Part shown: positions 25,170 to 32,441 of the stretch, one piece after another | Numbering within the stretch: position 1 is the stretch's first letter | Layout of the letters: each line of letters opens with the position of its first letter | DNA from: Pseudomonadota bacterium | GTDB lineage: Bacteria; Desulfobacterota; WTBG01; JAPLJA01 | Reading direction: 5' to 3' | Assembly: GCA_026388815.1 (NCBI GenBank) | Contig: JAPLJA010000047.1 | Span: forward strand, 1-32,441 | DNA length: 32,441 nucleotides | The notes under the pieces: model-generated | What the model was told of the DNA's origin: nothing | The model's input: the letters and a program-made list of their open reading frames with translations, nothing else | The model's database searches: none | Program-made: the position numbers and the translations under genes

Positions 25170-26725
25170 ATTGGGAATGATGTCTGAAACGGTCGTGTGC
25201 CCTTCTGGGTAAGGTAATCAACCAGGACATACTTCCCCAGATTGTCCGAGTCCGTAAAGAAGACCCTTCCGCGGTTTATCCGGGCAAGCTGGGTGATAAA
25301 TTCTGTCAGGCTCTTCTTTCTCCCCAGCATAAAAGTGTTGATGATAATCCCCTTCATTGCACAGTACTTGGCCATCTGAAGCGTCTTCTGCAGGGTAAGG
25401 GGATGGGAAGGGAACTGGAAAAAGAGCAGGTCGTTTTCTCTGTGGGCGGTGGGTTCGCCATCGGAGATCAGCACGATCTGCTTGTTTCTTCCTTTCTGGC
25501 GGGAGAGGTATTTTTCAGCCAGCGAAAATCCTTCCTCCATGTTGGTGTAGGGATTTTCATCGTCCCACTGGAGGGACGGCAGTTCCTCTGTGGTTAGCGG
25601 CCGCGCCCAGGAGGAAAACCCGATTATCGTCAGATTATCACGGGGATATTTCATCCGGATGAGGCTCTCCAGCGCCAGTGCTACCATCTTGGCTGACACG
25701 AAATTATTGTCATGCCTCATGGATTTGCTCATGTCCAGGAGCAGCGCAGTAGATGAAGATGTGCTGTTTTCCGTCTGATACACCTCGAAGTCCTCAGGGG
25801 AGATCCTGACCGGTATCCCCCCTCCTTTCTTCCTCAGGGAGTTCATCAGGGTCTGGTTTATATCCAGAGAGAACTGGTCGCCGAATTGATAAGGCTTCGT
25901 ATCGCCGTTCATGGTGATGCCGCTTCCGGGAAAACGGGTGGTGTGCATTCCCCATCCATCCCTTTTCAGGGCGGAGAAGATATCGTCAAGGATTTCCTTG
26001 CCCATCTTCTTCAACCCCCTGGAGGTCAACTGGTAATGGCTCCCTTTGCTCTCAATGTACCCCCCCTGTTCCAGAAGGCTGGTTAAGCGGTTGATTGTAC
26101 ACCAGGAGTCAGCGGCTGAATCACCGAGAAGCGTGTGCAGCTTGGATACGTCGATAATCTCCGGATCAAATCCCCACGTGACTTTCTTCAGGTCCCTTTC
26201 CAGCTTGGCGATCAGGTCAAATTGTTCCGCCAGCTCAGTGGCGTCATCAAGAGAGAGCTTCTTCTTCCCGGTAAACGGATATTTCTGTACCATCCGGCCA
26301 AAGGCAAAGAGCCCGAGTTTCCTCTTCAAAAATCCTCTCTTCACGCCACCCGGGTCAGGCGTGTCGTGATGAAAGCTCTTCAACTCCTGGGTGAACCTGT
26401 CTATGAGCTCCTGGACGCTGTTCCCGGACTGATCAGGGATAATCTCTGCAATCATTTCACGGAACTGCTCAATTGCCGTGTCCAGGGAAAAGGATGCCTG
26501 TAATTCCTGCCTGGCCTCCCTGAGTTTCTCGATCATATCCTCTATTCCCAGGAGCACCGGCGTTCCTTCGTCTGTGCGGATCCCTTCGCGCTTCAGACTG
26601 GCAAGTGCAGAATCAACGTCCAGGTTTTCAAGCAGGGGATGAGCGAGGTGGTGGAAGATGCTGCCCGCATCGAGGAAAGGATGAGGGGGGAACGAACTTC
26701 CCCGGTAATAGCGGTAAACCTTCAT
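25166..26725 (-). CDS. VWA domain protein partnered with a MoxR-like ATPase
   Basis: Protein of 519 residues. The N-terminal two thirds are mostly helical and uncharacterised. A von Willebrand A domain occupies about residues 320-505, with an intact MIDAS motif DMSKSM (D331, S333, S335), the second-loop region IGFSSWARPLTTEE and the third site LISDGEPTAH. Such proteins act with MoxR-type AAA ATPases, encoded one base upstream, in metal insertion or enzyme activation (compare BchD with BchI, or CbbO with CbbQ). The target is unknown. The stop codon lies within a GTAGGGGC palindrome. No signal peptide, so cytoplasmic. Confidence 0.88.
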   Translation of the reverse strand: MKVYRYYRGSSFPPHPFLDAGSIFHHLAHPLLENLDVDSALASLKREGIRTDEGTPVLLGIEDMIEKLREARQELQASFSLDTAIEQFREMIAEIIPDQSGNSVQELIDRFTQELKSFHHDTPDPGGVKRGFLKRKLGLFAFGRMVQKYPFTGKKKLSLDDATELAEQFDLIAKLERDLKKVTWGFDPEIIDVSKLHTLLGDSAADSWCTINRLTSLLEQGGYIESKGSHYQLTSRGLKKMGKEILDDIFSALKRDGWGMHTTRFPGSGITMNGDTKPYQFGDQFSLDINQTLMNSLRKKGGGIPVRISPEDFEVYQTENSTSSSTALLLDMSKSMRHDNNFVSAKMVALALESLIRMKYPRDNLTIIGFSSWARPLTTEELPSLQWDDENPYTNMEEGFSLAEKYLSRQKGRNKQIVLISDGEPTAHRENDLLFFQFPSHPLTLQKTLQMAKYCAMKGIIINTFMLGRKKSLTEFITQLARINRGRVFFTDSDNLGKYVLVDYLTQKGTRPFQTSFPM

Positions 26726-26726
26726 C

Positions 26727-28124
26727 CTACTTGTGGTAGAAGGATCTCCCTCCTACCTCCTCTTTATTCAGTTTCCGGTTCAAGTAGAGTCCTTCGAGAA
26801 TAAATTCGAGGAGAGAGGCTGTCAGCGCCGGGCTGGAACCGGCCTGGTACTGGGAAAGGGCCTTGTTCAGCCCTCCGAATTCGGTGATCTTCTTGAGGTA
26901 CTCACGGGAGGGGATAGCTTCCGAGACCTCAATGTTCTGTTCATCAGTGAACTTCTTCAGGAAGGTGTCAAACTGATCCGGAGTGAAAAAACGGTTGAAG
27001 ACCGCAATGACCGCCTTCTTCATGATTTCAATAATAATGGGGTCTTCGTTTTTTTCGTCAATGCCGACCGTCTCGATCTTCCCGATGGAAGAGGGTATGA
27101 TAGAGTAGAGGTCAGTGATCCGGGGGATTACCTCCTTTTCTTCCAGCCGTATCGCCCTCTTCAGGGCATTGCTCAAGAGGTTCTCGTAGTTGTTGATGCT
27201 CATTCTCACGCTCACACCGGATCGCTGGTTTATCTCCGGATGGCTCCTCGCATACCGCGTCACTTCAGCGATGATTTCCTTCATGAACGGGGGCACGGTT
27301 GTCTCGTACCCGTTATCCTCGAAGCAGTTCCTTTCCTGTTCGATGACAGAGACCTCATCGCTCAATAAAATCGGGTAGTGGGTCCGGATCTGCGAGCCGT
27401 ACCGGTCCTTGAGGGGCGTGATGATCCTCCCCCGGTTGGTGTAGTCTTCCGGATTGGCGCTGGCAACAATATACACGTCCAGAGGGAGCTGAATCTTGAA
27501 GCCGCGGATCTGGATATCCCTTTCCTCCATGAGGTTGAAGAGGCCCACCTGGATTTTTTCGCTCAGGTCAGGGAGTTCATTGATCGAGAATATCCCCCGG
27601 TTGGTGCGGGGGATCAGCCCGTAGTGAATGGCAAATTCGTCGGAAAGATATCTTCCCTCGGCTATCCTGATCGGGTCAATTTCTCCAATGAGGTCAGCGA
27701 TCGTTACATCAGGGGTAGCCAGTTTCTCAGCGTAACGCTTCTCCCGGGGCAGCCAGGTAATTCCTGCTTTGTCCCCTTCTTTCCTCAGCAGCTCCTTGCA
27801 CCGCTTGCAGATAGGGTTGAAGGGGTTGTCGTTGATTTCACACCCGGCAAGAGCGGGGATCTCTTCGTCCAGGAGGTCGATCAGCCTGCGCATGATCCTG
27901 CTCTTCGCCTGCCCCCGTTCACCCAGGAATATCGTGTCATGGCCGGAGAGGATGGCATTCTCGATGGCGGGGATTACCGTCTCGTCATAACCGATGATGT
28001 CGGGGAAGAGCCTCTCTTCTCTTTTGATCTTCTCGATCAGGTTTTTCCTCATCTCTTCCTTGATAGAGATAATCCGATAGCCTGATTTCCTGAGCTCGCC
28101 TGTATTTCTTGGTTTTTTTGTCAT
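26727..28124 (-). CDS. MoxR/magnesium-chelatase-like AAA+ ATPase
   Basis: AAA+ chaperone ATPase of 465 residues. Walker A is GERGQAKS (68-75). The Walker B position reads GIFSINELPDL, with Asn-Glu instead of Asp-Glu. The PS1-type insert DVYIVASANPEDYTNRGRI and arginine-finger region LKDRYGSQIRTHYP follow the Mg-chelatase I pattern. Cysteines C95, C106 and C109 (CEIND...PICKRCKELL) could bind zinc. Only one base separates its stop from the VWA start, so the two are translationally coupled. The TonB-like gene lies 29 bases upstream. The client of this chaperone pair is not evident. Confidence 0.92.
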   Translation of the reverse strand: MTKKPRNTGELRKSGYRIISIKEEMRKNLIEKIKREERLFPDIIGYDETVIPAIENAILSGHDTIFLGERGQAKSRIMRRLIDLLDEEIPALAGCEINDNPFNPICKRCKELLRKEGDKAGITWLPREKRYAEKLATPDVTIADLIGEIDPIRIAEGRYLSDEFAIHYGLIPRTNRGIFSINELPDLSEKIQVGLFNLMEERDIQIRGFKIQLPLDVYIVASANPEDYTNRGRIITPLKDRYGSQIRTHYPILLSDEVSVIEQERNCFEDNGYETTVPPFMKEIIAEVTRYARSHPEINQRSGVSVRMSINNYENLLSNALKRAIRLEEKEVIPRITDLYSIIPSSIGKIETVGIDEKNEDPIIIEIMKKAVIAVFNRFFTPDQFDTFLKKFTDEQNIEVSEAIPSREYLKKITEFGGLNKALSQYQAGSSPALTASLLEFILEGLYLNRKLNKEEVGGRSFYHK

Positions 28125-28153
28125 ACGTTCACGTCCGTTATGCTGAGGAGGTT

Positions 28154-28750
28154 CTATTCATGTTCAATCCGGTATTCAAAGGTAGCGAGGATGTTCAAGC
28201 GGGAGAGTCTTAAGTTTCCCGGGAGAGGGGGGAAGGGAGAGGAGACTGCAATTGCCCTCATGGCTTCGTCGTCCAGCTCGGTGTAACCGGATGAGCGGAG
28301 GAGCCTTACCTGTTTAATGATGCCTGTCCTCGAGATGGAGAACTGTAAGGCAAGAGACCCGTCCAGCCGTGCCTTCTGGGCTGACTCCGGGTAATCCCAG
28401 GCAGTATTGATCTTCTGCTTCACGACGATCAGATACGGGGCATAGGGTGTGTGTTCTGACCCGGGAGCATCAAGGGATACCGTAGCCTCGGTAAGCTCGC
28501 TCTCGGGTGAGGATAAAGATAGCAGTTGATCACTCTCGTTCTGACTCATCTCTGCTTTTTCGCCTGCGCTGTTACCTGTTTCTGATAACGTATCCATCAG
28601 GTTCACGAGTAAAATCTGCTCTCCTTTGTCTATGCCGATTTGATAGTAAGAGTACGTGAGGGCAATGAGTCCAGCATGGAGCAGGAAAGAAATCAAAATG
28701 AACTGACTGAGACTGACACCCTTCTTCCTCATAGTCATAGAGCGGGACAA
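28154..28750 (-). CDS. Short TonB C-terminal domain protein
   Basis: Inner-membrane anchored protein of 198 residues. One transmembrane helix (SQFILISFLLHAGLIALTY, about 15-33), then a Ser/Glu-rich linker (40-105) in place of the long proline-rich segment of classical TonB, then a TonB C-terminal domain (YPESAQKARLDGSLALQF, SGYTELDDEAMRAI, PFPPLPGNL). No exbB, exbD or outer-membrane receptor is nearby. It is the first gene of a tonB-moxR-vwa run. It may instead act like a periplasm-spanning scaffold. Start choices ATG 28750, 28738 and 28732 are close together. Confidence 0.88.
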   Translation of the reverse strand: MSRSMTMRKKGVSLSQFILISFLLHAGLIALTYSYYQIGIDKGEQILLVNLMDTLSETGNSAGEKAEMSQNESDQLLSLSSPESELTEATVSLDAPGSEHTPYAPYLIVVKQKINTAWDYPESAQKARLDGSLALQFSISRTGIIKQVRLLRSSGYTELDDEAMRAIAVSSPFPPLPGNLRLSRLNILATFEYRIEHE

Positions 28751-28817
28751 AATGTATCTATTGAATTATAAACAATCGGTGCAAGGTGAGTCAAGGCATT
28801 TGGTGGGGGCAAGACAT

Positions 28818-28839
28818 ACCCGCAAGGCGGGCCTTCGGT
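28818..28839. repeat. ACCGAAGGC hairpin repeat (reverse orientation)
   Basis: ACCCGCAAGGCGGGC-CTTCGGT, a member of the family at 21369 and 21459. It is followed by TATAAAACGTTTGGCCCGTC, another word shared with 6110 and 25002-25079. Confidence 0.6.
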
Positions 28840-28907
28840 CTATAAAACGTTTGGCCCGTCCTCGGGTAGGCTTTTTTTGAACTGCAATAGCAGGGCTTCG
28901 CTTTTGT

Positions 28908-28961
28908 GTAGGAACGCAATTTATTGCGCCCAGGACAGGGGCGACCCTATGTGGTCGCCCT
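28908..28961. repeat. Two adjacent GTAGGGGC-family palindromes
   Basis: GTAGGAACGCAAT-TTATTGCGCCC (28908-28931), then GGGGCGACC-CTATGT-GGTCGCCCTC (28938-28961). They lie in the gap between the TonB-like gene and tRNA-Sec. Confidence 0.6.
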
Positions 28962-29010
28962 CATGAAAATTGACTAAACAGGGAAAGTCTTGTATACCTT
29001 TATCGTAAGT

Positions 29011-29108
29011 GGAAGTGGACAGCCACCTGGTGGGGCTCCTGGACTTCAAATCCAGTGTGAGGCGCTAAGACCGTCTCGGGTGGGTTCGATTCCCATGCAC
29101 TTCCGCCA
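29011..29108 (+). tRNA. selC: tRNA-Sec (anticodon TCA)
   Basis: 98-base tRNA with the selenocysteine architecture: anticodon stem CTGGA/TCCAG with loop CTTCAAA (anticodon TCA, reading UGA), a long D stem (AGCC...GGCT), a long variable arm GAGGCG-CTAAGAC-CGTCTC, T loop TTCGATT, and acceptor GGAAGTG paired with CACTTCC, followed by GCCA. It implies that the organism makes selenoproteins; selA, selB and selD are not in this window. Confidence 0.93.
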
Positions 29109-29151
29109 CTGATTGTGATTTTAAGCATAACATTTCTCCGCTAAAACTACG

Positions 29152-29532
29152 ATGTCAAAGAAGATATTCGTGTTTGAAAGTCAAACAAAGCCCCTTCTTT
29201 CCAGACCTGCTTTTTTCGCACGGTTAGTTTTTAACATCGGTATCGGATTCTTCTTCATCTGCATATCCCTGGGTATTGGTATGGTTGGCTATCACTACTT
29301 CGAACACTTCTCGTGGATAGATTCATTCGCAAATGCCGCAATGATTTTATCCGGCATGGGACCATTGACGGCGCTGCAAACCAAAGCCGGGAAATTATTT
29401 GCTGGTTTTTATGCCCTGTTCAGTGGTCTGGCTCTCATCGTCGTTGTGGGGATCATTTTTGCTCCAATGGTGCATCGCTTCCTCCACAAATTTCATCTGG
29501 AGGATGAAGAAAGTAAAACTGAAGATTCTTAA
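29152..29532 (+). CDS. Small membrane protein with ion-channel-like layout
   Basis: Hypothetical protein of 126 residues. One transmembrane helix (FNIGIGFFFICISLGIGMVGY, about 24-44), then a re-entrant-like loop WIDSFANAAMILSGMGPLTAL, then a second helix (AGFYALFSGLALIVVVGIIFAPM). This is the helix-pore-helix layout of two-TM potassium channels, and 'GKLFAGFYALFSGLALI' resembles their inner helix, but the TVGYG filter is replaced by SGMGP. It may be a channel relative that no longer selects potassium, or an unrelated protein. No clear ribosome-binding site. It starts 43 bases after tRNA-Sec. Confidence 0.65.
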   Translation: MSKKIFVFESQTKPLLSRPAFFARLVFNIGIGFFFICISLGIGMVGYHYFEHFSWIDSFANAAMILSGMGPLTALQTKAGKLFAGFYALFSGLALIVVVGIIFAPMVHRFLHKFHLEDEESKTEDS

Positions 29533-29547
29533 GCAACAGGAAACAGT

Positions 29548-29710
29548 GGGGGTGTTGAAAAACTCTTATGAACGTCATTGCGAGAGACAAAGTCTCGAAG
29601 CAATCTCAGCCCGCCTGCGGCGGGTTATTTCTAACCTTTTTAGATTACTTCGTCGTCCGCCACGGCGGACTCCTCGCAAAGACAACAGAAGGCACTTTTT
29701 CAACAGCCCC
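29548..29710 (+). repeat. MITE-like element with TGTTGAAAAA termini
   Basis: Ends GGGGTGTTGAAAAA and TTTTTCAACAGCCCC form a terminal inverted repeat. The interior contains CGTCATTGCGAG, CGAAGCAATCTCAG and the hairpin GTCCGCCACGGCGGAC. It resembles the element at 1354 in its GCTGAAAAA/GTTGAAAAA ends but has a different interior. Confidence 0.65.
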
Positions 29711-29905
29711 GCTGACCCTATTTTTCCTCCCGTCAAGACATGACACCCAGCTCCTCAAGTGCATTAATTGCGTGAGAATTGAACAGAAATTCTCTTGCTA
29801 TATTTTTGTCTGTTGATATTATTCCTCTTTAGGGGCCTCCCTTAACCACTATCATCATCTTTTGATCGAAACATCCGGCTACAATCGAGGCCATGTCTAT
29901 CAGTG

Positions 29906-30051
29906 TGCTGAAAAAGTACACTTTTGTAAGGCGGCTCAAAAATGTCCAGATGCAAGGCGGCCGAAATCCGGAGGAATGAGGCGTACTTGGTCGTACGCCG
30001 CAATGACGAAGGACGAGGGGAACGATGCAGATGGGCGTTTTTCAGCAGCCT
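29906..30051 (-). repeat. MITE-like element, copy 2 (inverted)
   Basis: Reverse-complement relative of 1354-1498: it ends in TTTTTCAGCAGCCT and carries ATGTCCAGATGCAAGGCGG and GAACGATGCAGATGGGCGT. It stops 37 bases before a cas3 N-terminal remnant. Confidence 0.8.
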
Positions 30052-30088
30052 GTTATTGTAGTAACTTTTGCAGTAAAGACAGGCAAGA

Positions 30089-30151
30089 ATGGATCAGGAA
30101 TATTACGCCCATAGTCTTCCTGGAAAACCGCCGAAGGATTGGCAGCGTCCG
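30089..30151 (+). pseudogene. Remnant of a cas3 N-terminus
   Basis: An ATG-led frame of 21 codons reads MDQE, then YYAHSLPGKPPKDWQRP. This matches the start of many Cas3 HD-nuclease proteins, where 'YYAHSLpGkppeeWqpLeeHL' includes the first conserved histidine. After RP the similarity stops at a GGGGACTGTCCC word. The frame then runs through non-homologous sequence and ends in a TGA that overlaps the ATG of the intact cas3. It does not match the start of the downstream cas3 in sequence beyond the shared AHS, so it is probably a piece of a different cas3. Confidence 0.6.
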
Positions 30152-30155
30152 GTTA

Positions 30156-30216
30156 GGGGACTGTCCCAAGATTTACGGACTGAGCGTAGCGAAGTCGTAG
30201 AATCGGGACTGTCCCC
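30156..30216. repeat. GGGACTGTCCC word pair
   Basis: GGGGACTGTCCC (30156-30167) and GGGACTGTCCCC (30205-30216) flank 37 bases that include ACTGAGCGTAGCGAAGTCG. They lie exactly between the cas3 remnant and the intact cas3 start. Confidence 0.6.
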
Positions 30217-30234
30217 GGCAAGTGGGAGCGTGTC

Positions 30235-32441
30235 ATGAAAAAAACCGAGAAAAGCGTTACGCGATACTTGGCTCATTCCAAAAATTCAGCAGGAGTCGAA
30301 GACCCTGTTTTGTGCCACCTCCGTAAAGTGGCCGATCGCGCGGCTGCATTTGCCGACCATTTTAGAGCATCGGAAGAAGCTGAACTTGCAGGGTTACTCC
30401 ATGATTTAGGTAAATATGGCGATCTCTTTCAAGCCCGATTGGCAGGCAAAGAACGTGGAATTGATCACTGGTCCCTTGGGGCATGGCAAGCCTTGATGAA
30501 GTATAAAAATCATGGCCTCGCCTCGGCGCTGGCTATACAAGGCCATCACATTGGTATCCAGAAAGCTGAAAAGGAAGCACTGGCGCAACTGAATCCAGTT
30601 AAAGCAGCCCAACATCATCCTCTAGGGCTCCGCCTATCTGACCCTGATGGAGCACGGCTCATTCGTCGTTTTGAGGGCGACGGACTTACCCTTCCCGACC
30701 GCATTAACGCCTCTGTCTACAGCGGCCTACAGGCTCCTCCAGCGGCCGCTATGGCGGATGTAAGGATGTTGTACTCGACTCTTGTAGATGCAGATTTTAT
30801 TGAGACGGAGGCCCATTTTAACGACGCGTATCGTGAATCAGGCTTGCCGCTTATGCCCGATGAGTCGTTAGACATATTGATGGCTCATATTGAAACACTT
30901 AGCCAGAAATCGAAGGCTGCTGAGCGCGTCAATCAAATGCGATCAGATTTGCTGGATGCTTGTCTGGAAACAGCCCAAATGCCTCAAGGCGTTTACACAC
31001 TTACAGCACCCACCGGTTCAGGCAAAACGCTTAACATGCTGGCCTTTGCCTTGAAACATGCTGCTCTTCACGGACTCCGACGCATTATTATGGTGATCCC
31101 TTATCTGAGCATCATTGATCAAACGGTCAGGGAATATAAAAGGGTGTTTCAGAAGAAATACGGTTCAGAAAATATCGAAAAATTCATTCTCGAACACCAC
31201 AGCTTAACCGGTATACGAAGTACCGGAGATGATACCTCCAAGCCCATAGATGCCGACGATGAAAGCATCGCCAGCATAAGGTTGCTGGCAGAAAACTGGG
31301 ATGCGCCGATCATTGTTACCACCAGCGTCCAGTTCTTTGAGTCTCTTTTTTCGAATCGTCCCTCCGCATGCCGCAAGCTCCATAATCTGGTGGGAAGCGT
31401 TATTCTGTTTGATGAGATACAAACGTTTCCGATTTCCTTAGCTATTCCAACCTTAGCCACCTTGTCTCGACTCGCAGAGAAGTACAGATCAACAATCGTT
31501 CTCGCCACGGCAACGCAACCAGCATTTTCAGCCCTTGATGAGCCTATCAAACAATATTCATCTACTGGATGGAGTCCTGTACCAATTGCGCCGCCTCAGC
31601 TCAAATTATTTGAGCGAGCAAGGCGCACAGAAGTTGAATGGCCCAATGACCCAGATTTCACCACGCCTTGGTATGATTTGGGAGAGATGATTAGATCCCA
31701 CAATCAGGTACTTTGCGTTGTGAACCTTAAACGGCATGCTTTCCGTCTCCTCGATGAGCTGGTCAATTCTGGAACTGAGGGCGTGTTCCATCTCTCAACA
31801 AACATGTGTCCTGCCCATCGGCAATCTGTTCTTGACGAAGTACGGCAAAGGCTTGATAACAAACAACCTTGCCGCCTGGTATCCACACAGTGTATTGAAG
31901 CGGGGGTGGATGTGGATTTTCCGTTCGTGCTAAGGGCGTTAGCGCCTCTTGACGCCATTGCTCAAGCCGCCGGTCGCTGCAATCGAAACGGCAGAACTAT
32001 TATTGAAAAAGTGAAGGTATTCGTTCCTGACGACGAAGACTATCCCGATGCCACATACAGACAGGCAGCCGCTGTGACCAGGAGTCTTCTTAAAGAGCTT
32101 GGTCCGAGCGGTATGGATATTCATAACCCATTGTTATACGATACGTACTACCAAAAACTTTACGACATTTCAAATCCTGAACTCCAGAAAATGGAGATTC
32201 AGGAGGCAATTCAAAGACAGGACTTTGTCGATGTGGCAAACAAGTATCGTATCATTGCCAATGATGCAGTCAATGTTTTCGTTCCTTACGGCCCTATAAA
32301 CTTTGAGGAAATGATCGCCGAAGTTCACATCACTGGACTAACACGTCACTGGATCAACCGGGTACGGCCTTATGCAATAAGTATTTTCAGGCCAAAAAAA
32401 GAAGCCCCCATATGGCAGTATGTTGAACGTGCCCCTGTTAA
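30235..32441 (+). CDS. cas3: CRISPR-associated helicase/nuclease Cas3 (type I), partial at right edge
   Basis: The frame is open from the ATG at 30235 to the end of the window (735 codons). The N-terminal HD nuclease has H14 (YLAHSKN), H28, H56-D57 (LLHDLGKYGDLFQ), D77-H78 and H104-H105. The superfamily 2 helicase has Walker A APTGSGKT (258-265), DEIQ box LFDEIQTFP (D393), ATATQP (424-429), and motif VI QAAGRCNRNG (577-586). Cas3 unwinds and degrades DNA marked by Cascade. Fused HD-helicase form, size compatible with type I-C, but the subtype needs the missing neighbours (cas5, cas8, cas7, then adaptation genes and array), expected beyond the right edge. The ribosome-binding site GGGAG is seven bases upstream. 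The junction before it looks rearranged. Confidence 0.95.
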   Translation, partial: MKKTEKSVTRYLAHSKNSAGVEDPVLCHLRKVADRAAAFADHFRASEEAELAGLLHDLGKYGDLFQARLAGKERGIDHWSLGAWQALMKYKNHGLASALAIQGHHIGIQKAEKEALAQLNPVKAAQHHPLGLRLSDPDGARLIRRFEGDGLTLPDRINASVYSGLQAPPAAAMADVRMLYSTLVDADFIETEAHFNDAYRESGLPLMPDESLDILMAHIETLSQKSKAAERVNQMRSDLLDACLETAQMPQGVYTLTAPTGSGKTLNMLAFALKHAALHGLRRIIMVIPYLSIIDQTVREYKRVFQKKYGSENIEKFILEHHSLTGIRSTGDDTSKPIDADDESIASIRLLAENWDAPIIVTTSVQFFESLFSNRPSACRKLHNLVGSVILFDEIQTFPISLAIPTLATLSRLAEKYRSTIVLATATQPAFSALDEPIKQYSSTGWSPVPIAPPQLKLFERARRTEVEWPNDPDFTTPWYDLGEMIRSHNQVLCVVNLKRHAFRLLDELVNSGTEGVFHLSTNMCPAHRQSVLDEVRQRLDNKQPCRLVSTQCIEAGVDVDFPFVLRALAPLDAIAQAAGRCNRNGRTIIEKVKVFVPDDEDYPDATYRQAAAVTRSLLKELGPSGMDIHNPLLYDTYYQKLYDISNPELQKMEIQEAIQRQDFVDVANKYRIIANDAVNVFVPYGPINFEEMIAEVHITGLTRHWINRVRPYAISIFRPKKEAPIWQYVERAPV

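Larger units (their letters stand above)
29533..30088. other. Repeat-rich region without a gene
   Basis: Holds two MITE-like elements (29548-29710 and 29906-30051). Between them, 29711-29905 shows no recognisable gene or signal. Small open frames here are read from repeat sequence. Confidence 0.6.

Noticed and set aside
27378-28085. 235-codon plus-strand frame across the MoxR-like gene
   Set aside because: Shadow of the intact minus-strand ATPase; no motif recognised.
28900-30234. Possible CRISPR array upstream of cas3
   Set aside because: The repeats here are not regularly spaced and have no common direct-repeat unit; an array may lie beyond the right edge.

Overview
The window reads as a mostly housekeeping segment of a bacterial chromosome, probably from an anaerobic deltaproteobacterium-like lineage (Desulfobacterota or a neighbour). 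That assignment is an inference from gene content: separate hisI and hisE after hisF, CIRCE-controlled groESL, a selenocysteine tRNA, PAS-GGDEF and GAF-ANTAR signalling proteins, and many short intergenic repeat families. No rRNA or other taxonomic marker is present.

Layout. 1-4.1 kb: the edge of a minus-strand gene, a GlpG-type rhomboid protease, a Phd/VapC-type toxin-antitoxin pair with a clear promoter and operator, a GAF-ANTAR regulator, a secreted temptin-like protein, a ribbon-helix-helix protein and tRNA-Ala(CGC). 4.3-12.8 kb: a one-directional biosynthetic run hisB-hisH-hisA-hisF-hisI-hisE-pdxA-uvrA, making the central and early steps of histidine, a pyridoxal phosphate step, and the excision-repair damage sensor. 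13.0-15.1 kb: CIRCE-groES-groEL, ending at a terminator shared with the convergent ssb gene. 15.1-18.7 kb (minus strand): ssb, a triple-PAS diguanylate cyclase, and a DUF4143 ATPase whose promoter lies inside a perfect 19-bp inverted repeat. 18.8-24.9 kb: a PIN-domain gene fragment, recD2, and a two-gene cassette made of an FAD-dependent reductase and a 605-residue protein with ferrochelatase-like features. 25.2-28.8 kb (minus strand): a short TonB-like protein, a MoxR-like ATPase and a VWA protein. 29.0-32.4 kb: tRNA-Sec, a small channel-like membrane protein, a repeat-rich junction, and the start of a type I CRISPR cas3 gene that runs off the right edge.

The most unusual structure is in the non-coding DNA. 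Five junction elements around the his genes share a right-hand end GAACCCTA placed 9-25 bases before the next start codon, although their interiors differ. A second family of GTAGGGGC palindromes sits at gene 3' ends and supplies the stop codons of pdxA and the VWA gene. A MITE-like element occurs in opposite orientations near both ends of the window. Just before the intact cas3 lies a 21-codon remnant of what looks like a different cas3 N-terminus, which suggests that the CRISPR locus was replaced or rearranged here. No CRISPR array is visible.
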